DNA of 64,000 nt from Thermoplasmata archaeon. Its GTDB lineage: Archaea > Thermoplasmatota > Thermoplasmata > Lutacidiplasmatales > UBA184. Where the stretch lies: assembly GCA_021806135.1 (NCBI GenBank), contig JAJZYB010000001.1:1-64000 (forward strand). Reading direction: 5' to 3'. The notes under the pieces were generated by a model. That model ran no database searches. It saw only the letters and a program-made list of their open reading frames with translations, and was not told the DNA's origin. A program made the translations under genes and the position numbers. Positions 58,884-64,000 of this stretch are shown here, piece after piece. Position 1 is the stretch's first letter. Each line of letters begins with the position of its first letter.

Positions 58884-59828
58884 TCAGCGGGCCCGCCGGG
58901 ACGGGACCCGGTTCATGAACAGCGGGCTCCGGTAGGCCGGCCTCGCCCGGTTCTCGTACGCCCGCCGGGGCCGGCCGGTACCGCTCAAGAGGTCGGAGAG
59001 AAGCTCCACCCCCTCCAGGAGCCGGGGCCCCGGGCGACTGAAGAACGCCTCGTCGGCGAGCCAGACCCCCCGGGCCGGATGGAGGTCCCCCAGGGGATGC
59101 GCCGGGGCCCGGGCCAGTTCGTCGGCCGTCCGGGAGAGCGGGTAGCCACAGGGGGCCACCACCAAAAGGTCCGCCCCCAGGCCCCGGACCGTGTCCCAAT
59201 CCGTGCGCCTTCCCGGGGTCCCGGCCCGGGCGAGTAGCGGGATGCCGCCGGCCTCCCGGATCTGGTCCGGTACCCACAGACCCGCCACGATGGGAGGGTC
59301 GAGCCACTCAAGGACCAGGACCCGCAGCGGTTCCGGAGGCTCCACGTCCGGACGGGCCCGGGAAAGGCGTCGCTGGGACTCACTGGAAAGCGTCTTCCCC
59401 CGATCCGGGACGTCGAGGGCCTGCGCCAGCGTCTCCATGTCCCGGAAGAGGTGCGCGAGGCGGGTGGGCGAGAGCGTCACCACCTTGGGCCGAGGGGAGA
59501 ACGTGTCGAGCGCATCCTTGAGCGTGCCGGGAGTCACCGAGCAGACGGCACAGAGGTCCTGGGTCAACACCAGCTCCGGAGCGAGCGTCCGGAGCCGTTC
59601 CTCGTCCACGGTGTAGAGCTCCTCGTGCTTCGCCAGGACCTCGGAGACCAGCTGGTCGATCGCCCGGGAGCCCTTCCCGGCAAGGTCGAACCGGGCCCGC
59701 ATCACCACGGGCAGCGCGCGGGCCTCCGCCGGGTAATCGCACTCGTGGCTGCGGCCCACCAAGAGCCCACCCTGTCCCAGGGCATAGACCATCTCGGTGG
59801 CGCTGGGAAGGAAGGAGACCACGCGCAT
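58884..59828 (-). CDS. BtuF-like cobalamin-binding protein without signal peptide
   Basis: 314 residues of a periplasmic-binding fold: VVSFLPSATEMVYALGQGGLLVGRSHECDYP at the start, PELVLTQDLCAVCSV (Cys 93 and Cys 96), LEWLDPPIVAGLWVPDQIREAGG and GLGADLLVVAPCGYPLSRTADE. This is the cobalamin-binding BtuF-like subfamily often found without transporter genes. No signal peptide or lipobox is visible, so it probably acts in the cytoplasm. A CxxC could bind a metal. The methylmalonyl-CoA mutase elsewhere in the window needs cobalamin, so a carrier or trafficking role is plausible. A TATA-like box 31 bases before ATG 59828 overlaps the stop of the upstream TPR gene. Confidence 0.82.
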   Translation of the reverse strand: MRVVSFLPSATEMVYALGQGGLLVGRSHECDYPAEARALPVVMRARFDLAGKGSRAIDQLVSEVLAKHEELYTVDEERLRTLAPELVLTQDLCAVCSVTPGTLKDALDTFSPRPKVVTLSPTRLAHLFRDMETLAQALDVPDRGKTLSSESQRRLSRARPDVEPPEPLRVLVLEWLDPPIVAGLWVPDQIREAGGIPLLARAGTPGRRTDWDTVRGLGADLLVVAPCGYPLSRTADELARAPAHPLGDLHPARGVWLADEAFFSRPGPRLLEGVELLSDLLSGTGRPRRAYENRARPAYRSPLFMNRVPSRRAR

Positions 59829-59855
59829 GGAGCCTTAACGAAGGACCGTCCGGAC

Positions 59856-59862
59856 CTTATAG
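59856..59862 (-). promoter_or_regulatory. TATA-like element of the BtuF-like operon
   Basis: CTATAAG on the minus strand about 31 bases before ATG 59828. Its TAA is also the stop codon of the TPR gene, so the two functions share bases. Confidence 0.6.
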
Positions 59863-60822
59863 CGGGTTGCCGCCCCGGGAACGCCGCTCCCCGGGGACCG
59901 GCGCGGGCATCGACTGGCGGAGGCTCGACCAGAGCTCCTCGGTCATCCCCAACCGGTTCGCGAGGTCCCGCTCCCGGAGGGCCTCCTTCCGTTCCCCGCG
60001 CCCACCGAGGCAGAGACTGAGCACCGCGTGGAGGTACGGATCGGCGGGACTGGCGCGTACCAGGTCGGTCACGTGCGGGAGCGCCTCCTTCCACTCCCCC
60101 AGCCCACAGAGCGCTTCCACCAGATGGGCCCGGACCACGGGTTCGCCCGGGTGGGCGTTCCAAAGGTCGCGGATCCCCTTCAGGGCTCGCTGGGGGTGCC
60201 CGCGGGCCGCCTCGAGCCGGGCCAGACCGAGCCGCGCGTTCCAGAGGTCCGGGTGGGCCTGGAGCGCCCGGGCGAAGAACCCCTCCGCCCGGTCCGGTTG
60301 CCCCAGGGCCGCCAGCGCGTCCCCTGCTCCGACCATGGCCGGGGTGTAGCCGGGCTTGAGACGGAGCGCCTGCTCGTAGAAGCGCAGACCCAGGGCCGGG
60401 AGACCCCAGGAATCCCAGTGCCGGGCCCGGGCCATGATCTCGTCCAGTTGATGGGCGGTGGGAAGGACCCCCGGGGGAAGCGCACCGGTCTCCTCGGGGG
60501 CGAGACCCAGGTTGACGATCAAGAGCCGATAGCGCTCCCCGGTGACCTCCGGCACCCTTTCCTGGGCCAGGAGTTCTCGGCCCGGTCCGGTCAGCGGCGC
60601 CGGCGAGAGGACCACCAGGGAATCCCCCTCTTCGCGTGCCCGGGCCAGGAGGGTCCTCAGATGAGCGAGGCCGGGAGGACGGGCGCCCTCATGGAAGACA
60701 TAGACGATCCCCTCCTCGGTCCTCAGGAAGAGGCCTTCCGGCTCGTTCTTCACGGCCTGTGCGGTCAGACCGAAGGCGCCGGCCACCTCCTCCACCTGGG
60801 CGACGAACCGGCGGGAGGCCAT
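59857..60822 (-). CDS. TPR-repeat protein
   Basis: 321 residues. Residues 1-120 form an alpha-beta domain of unknown type (FLRTEEGIVYVFHEG, EGDSLVVLSPAPLTGPGRELL, RYRLLIVNLG), which reads like a restriction-endonuclease-like or nucleotide-binding core. From about 145 there are at least three TPRs: ALGLRFYEQALRLKPGYTPAMVGAGDALAALGQPDRAEGFFARALQAHPD and similar units. TPRs present a surface for a partner protein. Divergent from the prenyl synthase; both starts are about 30 bases from one shared TATA-like element. Confidence 0.8.
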   Translation of the reverse strand: MASRRFVAQVEEVAGAFGLTAQAVKNEPEGLFLRTEEGIVYVFHEGARPPGLAHLRTLLARAREEGDSLVVLSPAPLTGPGRELLAQERVPEVTGERYRLLIVNLGLAPEETGALPPGVLPTAHQLDEIMARARHWDSWGLPALGLRFYEQALRLKPGYTPAMVGAGDALAALGQPDRAEGFFARALQAHPDLWNARLGLARLEAARGHPQRALKGIRDLWNAHPGEPVVRAHLVEALCGLGEWKEALPHVTDLVRASPADPYLHAVLSLCLGGRGERKEALRERDLANRLGMTEELWSSLRQSMPAPVPGERRSRGGNPL

Positions 60823-60848
60823 CGGTCAACGGGAGCGCACCGCAATCG

Positions 60849-60855
60849 TTTATAG
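60849..60855. promoter_or_regulatory. Shared TATA-like element between divergent TPR and prenyl synthase genes
   Basis: TTTATAG, near-symmetric on both strands (CTATAAA on the other). Its centre is about 30 bases from ATG 60822 on one side and 31 bases from ATG 60883 on the other. There is no second candidate in the 60-base gap. Confidence 0.55.
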
Positions 60856-60882
60856 GTCCCGTCCACCGTCTTACCCCCTCCC

Positions 60883-61956
60883 ATGCACCTCAAGGAAATC
60901 CTTTCCGAGCGTCCCCGCATCGAACGTTATCTGGGGGACTTCCTGGAAGAGCACGTCCGGCAGGCCCGGGGCGAGTCCCGATTGCTGGCGCCTCTGCTCG
61001 CCTCCGCCCGGGAGTTCACCCTGCGGGGAGGCAAGCGATTCCGCGCCTGCCTCCTCCTCGCCGGCTACCACCTCGGCGGCGGCCGGGACCTCTCCCGGGT
61101 CCTGCCCGCCGCGGCGGCTCTCGAGACCTTCCAGAGCTGGATGCTCATCCACGACGACGTGATCGACCACGGGGAGACGCGGCGGGGGGGGCCCACGCTC
61201 CACGTGGCGATGGCCCGGCTCCATGAGGCTCACGAGCTCGGCGGGGGCGCGGCGGACTTCGGCCAGGGGATCGCCATCACCCTGGGCGACCTGTTCGAGG
61301 CGTTCACGGTGGACCTCCTCCTTCGCTGTCGGGTACCCCCGGCCCGGATCCTCGGGGCGCTGAGGGAGTACCGCTGGATGACCGAGCGGACCGCGTTGGG
61401 CCAGCTTCTGGACGTCCTCAATGCCTCCCGCCCGGTCGACGAGGTCTCGGAGCGGGAGGTGCTGGTGGTCCACCGGCTGAAGTCCGCGATCTACACCGTG
61501 GCCTCCCCGTTGAAGCTGGGAGCGCTCCTCGCCGGGGCCCGGGAGGCCCGGGTCAAGGCGCTGGGGGAGATCGGGGAGGCCTATGGTACCGCCTTCCAGC
61601 TGCGGGACGATGTCCTAGGCGTCGGGACGCAGGACGAACGATCGGTGGGGAAGTCCACCAACGATCTCTTTGAAGGCAAGCGCACCCTGCTCACGGTCCA
61701 TGCCTGGCATCACGCCGGCCGGGACGGCCGGGAGGCCCTGGGCCGGGTCCTGGGAAACCCCCTCGCCACGCCCGAACAGTTCGACCAGGCACTCTCGGTG
61801 ATCGAGGAGACCGGCAGCTTCGCGCACTCCGAGGAGGAGATCCACCGGGCCGTGGCCCGGGGGAACAAGATCGTGGACCGGCTCCCGGGGCTTGGGGCGC
61901 CGGACCGGGCCCTGCTCCGGGAGATCGGCGTGGCACTGACGGAACGCACGCAGTGA
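60883..61956 (+). CDS. idsA: Polyprenyl (geranylgeranyl/farnesyl-type) diphosphate synthase
   Basis: Condenses isopentenyl diphosphate with allylic diphosphates to make the C20 or longer chains of archaeal lipids. 357 residues: RGGKRFRACLLLAGYHLGG, first Asp-rich motif IHDDVIDHGETRRGGPTLH (DDVID 91-95), GDLFEAF, YRWMTERTALGQLLDV, KSAIYTVASPLKLGA and the second motif FQLRDDVLGVGTQDERSVGKSTNDLFEGKRTLL. Chain length cannot be read with confidence. In many archaea idsA lies beside eno and rps2; here it is over 30 kb away. The start is ATG 60883, probably leaderless. Confidence 0.93.
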   Translation: MHLKEILSERPRIERYLGDFLEEHVRQARGESRLLAPLLASAREFTLRGGKRFRACLLLAGYHLGGGRDLSRVLPAAAALETFQSWMLIHDDVIDHGETRRGGPTLHVAMARLHEAHELGGGAADFGQGIAITLGDLFEAFTVDLLLRCRVPPARILGALREYRWMTERTALGQLLDVLNASRPVDEVSEREVLVVHRLKSAIYTVASPLKLGALLAGAREARVKALGEIGEAYGTAFQLRDDVLGVGTQDERSVGKSTNDLFEGKRTLLTVHAWHHAGRDGREALGRVLGNPLATPEQFDQALSVIEETGSFAHSEEEIHRAVARGNKIVDRLPGLGAPDRALLREIGVALTERTQ

Positions 61957-61968
61957 TACCGGGACGGT

Positions 61969-62355
61969 TCACCCGGTGGGGGAAAGGCCCCCTTCCGACG
62001 ACTCCATGACCCCGGCCGCTTGGAGCGCCCGGGAGAGCTCCTGCTGCATCGTCTCGTAGCGCTCCTTCAGATGGTTCACCTGTCGCTCGAGGGCCTTCAC
62101 CCGGACCTCGAGGGTCTCCTTCTCCTCGGTGAGGATCCCCTCCACCTCGCTGCGCCCCTTGGACTTCACCAAGAGGTTCCCCACGGACCGGTAGATGACG
62201 GCATCCTCGGGGAGGGCCTTTAGCTCCTCCAGGGTGTGATTCGTCTCCCGGAGCTTCAGGTCCATCTGCCCGCGCTGCTGGTCGAGCACGTTCAGGTCCT
62301 GCTGGAGGCGCTGGAACTGCCTGAGATCGTTCTGGAGCTTCGCGGGAAGAGCCAT
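61969..62355 (-). CDS. pfdB: Prefoldin beta subunit
   Basis: 128 residues from ATG 62355. The classic layout: an N-terminal helix (LPAKLQNDLRQFQRLQQDLNVLDQQRGQMDLKLRETNHTLEEL), a short beta hairpin (DAVIYRSVGNLLVKSKGRSEV) and a C-terminal helix (LTEEKETLEVRVKALERQVNHLKERYETMQQEL). Prefoldin is a hexameric holdase that hands unfolded proteins to the group II chaperonin. It converges on idsA with a 12-base gap. The alpha subunit is not in the window. Confidence 0.94.
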   Translation of the reverse strand: MALPAKLQNDLRQFQRLQQDLNVLDQQRGQMDLKLRETNHTLEELKALPEDAVIYRSVGNLLVKSKGRSEVEGILTEEKETLEVRVKALERQVNHLKERYETMQQELSRALQAAGVMESSEGGLSPTG

Positions 62356-62473
62356 GGGAGGCGGTCCATCAAGGGCCGCTACATAGCGTTTGGCTTCCGC
62401 TGGCGCCGGGTCCCCCACGGCCGAGACCAGCGGAACCGGGTAAGGCCCGGTCCGCTCGCCCCACCGGGAGGTC

Positions 62474-62719
62474 TCAGTGCGAACCGGGGGGAGCGAACCT
62501 CTTCGACCCCGGGCTCGGGAAGAGGTCGTCCACCGACACGCGCTTCTGCTCCGCGTCGTAGGCGTAGACCACGCCAGGGGACTCGTCCTTCGTCGCGCGG
62601 TGGCTCCCGTCGCAGAAGGGCTTGTTCCGGCTCAGGCCGCACTGGCAGACCGCCACCACCTTGTCGCCGATCTCGATGAGGGCAGGCCCGGTGGCGTCAT
62701 GACGAATGATCCGACTCAT
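62474..62719 (-). CDS. CDGSH iron-sulfur domain protein
   Basis: 81 residues. [16 protein letters not shown] supplies Cys 25, Cys 27, Cys 36 and His 40, the three-Cys one-His ligand set of the CDGSH [2Fe-2S] cluster. The N-terminus ([25 protein letters not shown]) is the usual microbial form. A redox or iron-sulfur transfer role is general for the family; the partner is unknown. It overlaps pcc1 by four bases (ATGA). Between it and prefoldin is a 118-base gap without a gene. Confidence 0.92.
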   Translation of the reverse strand: MSRIIRHDATGPALIEIGDKVVAVCQCGLSRNKPFCDGSHRATKDESPGVVYAYDAEQKRVSVDDLFPSPGSKRFAPPGSH

Positions 62720-63066
62720 GGTTCCTCGCGGGGGGACGAAGCCCTTGGGTTATTTGAACCGATACCGGGGTCGCCTGCCGGCGTTGACCCCGCGCGCTCC
62801 CGGCTCCACCGGCCGACCTCCGCCCCCAGGGCGATCCACCGGAGGTGCGCGTTGAGGGTGGCCCGAAGGGCGGATGTGCTCGGGGCCACGATGTGGAGCC
62901 GCAGGCCGCCATCCCCGTCGAGGGAGAGGCGGACCTCGCTGCGAGGCACGTCCCGCCCCTCCTCAGGGGCCAGGGAGGCGAAGAGCCGCCGGGAATCCTC
63001 AGGGGGGAGACCGGAGAGCGAGAGTTCGGCCCGCCACGGGCCGCTCCCCTCGGGGACCTCAGTCAA
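62716..63066 (-). CDS. KEOPS complex subunit Pcc1-like protein
   Basis: 116 residues from TTG 63066, which overlaps the purB stop by eight bases. [27 protein letters not shown] and [30 protein letters not shown] match the small alpha-beta Pcc1 fold that dimerises the KEOPS complex, which makes t6A on tRNAs. The last 25 residues are Ser/Pro-rich and extra. Its coupling to purB and a CDGSH gene is by overlap. Kae1, Bud32 and Cgi121 are not in the window. Confidence 0.8.
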   Translation of the reverse strand: MTEVPEGSGPWRAELSLSGLPPEDSRRLFASLAPEEGRDVPRSEVRLSLDGDGGLRLHIVAPSTSALRATLNAHLRWIALGAEVGRWSRERAGSTPAGDPGIGSNNPRASSPREEP

Positions 63067-64000
63067 AGCGTCCCCGCAGGCCGGTGAGGATCCGCTCGGT
63101 CTTCACCCGGGAGGCCTCCACGTACCGGGCCGGGTCCAACAGGCTCTTCACCGCGTCCGGGGGAAGGAACCGGCGGACCTGGGCGTCCCGGGCCGCCCGA
63201 CGGGCCAGCGGGACCACCGCGGCGGGCCCCAGTCCCCGGGTCAGGCCCCGGAGCAATTCGTGGGCAGAGGCCCGGGGAAGTCCCCGCTCGGTCAGGGCCA
63301 GCATGAGCGCCTCGGCCATGGTGCTCCCCTGCCCCCGGGCGAGGTTCTCCTGCATCCGGTCCCGGTCCACCTTGAGGCCGCCGATGATCCGGGTCAACCG
63401 GGCGAGCATGTCGTCCAGGAGCAGGACTGCGTGGGGGAGCAGGAAACGCTCATTGGCGGAGTTGGCCAGGTCCCGCTCGTGCCACTGGACCATGTTCTCC
63501 AGGGCCACCCCCGGCAGGCTCCGCAGGTAGCGGGCCAGGGAACTGACGTTCTCGGCGTTGATGGGGTTCCGCTTCTGGGCCATGGTGGAGGAGCCCACCT
63601 GGGCGGACTCGTCGAAGGGCTCCTGAACCTCGGCGAGCTCCGTCCTCTGCAGGTTCCGGACCTCCGTGGCCAGACGGTCACAACTGGAGGCGGCCAGGGC
63701 CGCCCATCCCAGGAACTCCGCCAGACGGTCCCGGCCCACCAGTTGGGTGGGGGCCTCCTCCCGCCCCAGGCCCAAACGGGTGAGGGTGCCGGACTCGATG
63801 GCCTCCGCCCGCTCCCCGAAGCCGGCTCCGGTCCCCACCGCCCCGGAGATCTTCCCCACCGCGAGCCGAGGGGCCATCTCGTCGAGCCGCTCCCGGTGGC
63901 GCAGGAACTCCAACAGGAAGCCGGTGAGCTTGTACCCGAAGGTGAAGGGGACCGCCTGCTGGCCATGCGTCCGGGCGACCATGGCGGTGGCCCGGTGCTC
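63059..64000 (-). CDS. purB: Adenylosuccinate lyase, C-terminal part (cut by window end)
   Basis: The reading frame runs off the right edge, so only about 313 residues of the C-terminal part are seen; the Met at 63982 is internal (ARTHGQQAVPFTFGYK is a mid-protein motif). SSTMAQKRNPINAENVSSLARYLR is the fumarase/aspartase superfamily signature with the catalytic Ser loop, and LGREEAPTQLVGRDRLAEFL fits PurB. The enzyme acts twice in purine synthesis, on SAICAR and adenylosuccinate. It is followed by overlapping pcc1 and CDGSH genes. Confidence 0.93.
   Translation of the reverse strand, partial: EHRATAMVARTHGQQAVPFTFGYKLTGFLLEFLRHRERLDEMAPRLAVGKISGAVGTGAGFGERAEAIESGTLTRLGLGREEAPTQLVGRDRLAEFLGWAALAASSCDRLATEVRNLQRTELAEVQEPFDESAQVGSSTMAQKRNPINAENVSSLARYLRSLPGVALENMVQWHERDLANSANERFLLPHAVLLLDDMLARLTRIIGGLKVDRDRMQENLARGQGSTMAEALMLALTERGLPRASAHELLRGLTRGLGPAAVVPLARRAARDAQVRRFLPPDAVKSLLDPARYVEASRVKTERILTGLRGRFD

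Overview
The window reads as a high-GC archaeal chromosome segment. Archaeal-type genes are spread along its whole length: TFB, SRP54, Pth2-type peptidyl-tRNA hydrolase, archaeal PheS and PheT, ribosomal uS2, prefoldin beta, the KEOPS subunit Pcc1, PurP, the phosphopantoate-beta-alanine ligase and TrmB-family regulators. Many first-in-operon genes have a TATA-like element about 25-31 bases before the start codon and no Shine-Dalgarno, so leaderless transcripts are likely; genes inside operons more often have GGAGG-like sites or 4-base overlaps with the gene before. A Thermoplasmatota-like heterotroph is my best guess for the lineage, but it is an inference from gene content. No tRNA, rRNA or CRISPR array was recognised.

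Layout. 1-3.1 kb is loosely packed and accessory: a VOC protein, a decayed VapBC toxin-antitoxin locus and two type IV pilin-like genes. 3.2-15.6 kb is mostly metabolism: PRPP synthetase, L-aspartate oxidase, a GltD-like flavoprotein, an acylphosphatase fused to an 11-residue tandem repeat, an isovaleryl-type acyl-CoA dehydrogenase, SfsA, a CoA-biosynthesis ligase, a GAF protein and an ABC exporter. 15.7-26.1 kb carries a zinc-ribbon protein, a second ABC exporter behind purP, a LolD-like ATPase with an unusually short FtsX-like permease, a RecB/Cas4-like nuclease, TFB and two coupled TrmB regulators. 26.2-33.6 kb holds rps2, enolase, methylmalonyl-CoA epimerase, methylmalonyl-CoA mutase large subunit and pheT/pheS. 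33.7-47.4 kb holds a secreted S53 (acid) peptidase, a second GltD-like flavoprotein, srp54, pth2 and a peptide-type ABC transporter operon (two permeases and two ATPases). 47.4-49.9 kb is a foreign-looking island: a complete ISAzo13-like insertion sequence and two small lower-GC PKD-domain genes. 49.9-64 kb returns to core functions: hemA-hemB-hemL, glutamine synthetase, an operon of BtuF-like protein, M50 protease, MBL hydrolase and MFS transporter, a TPR protein, prenyl synthase, prefoldin beta, CDGSH protein, Pcc1 and the end of purB.

How the genes may fit together (inference). An S53 peptidase of the acid-acting sedolisin family, a peptide transporter, an isovaleryl-type acyl-CoA dehydrogenase, methylmalonyl-CoA mutase and epimerase, and a cobalamin-binding-like protein together suggest growth on external protein, with branched-chain amino acids broken down through propionyl-CoA. 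The most unusual features are in the peptide transporter: its DppD-like ATPase carries a roughly 225-residue insertion built from a duplicated helical module, its DppC-like permease has an extra ectodomain, and no solute-binding protein gene is adjacent. I did not find a clearly new multi-gene defence system.
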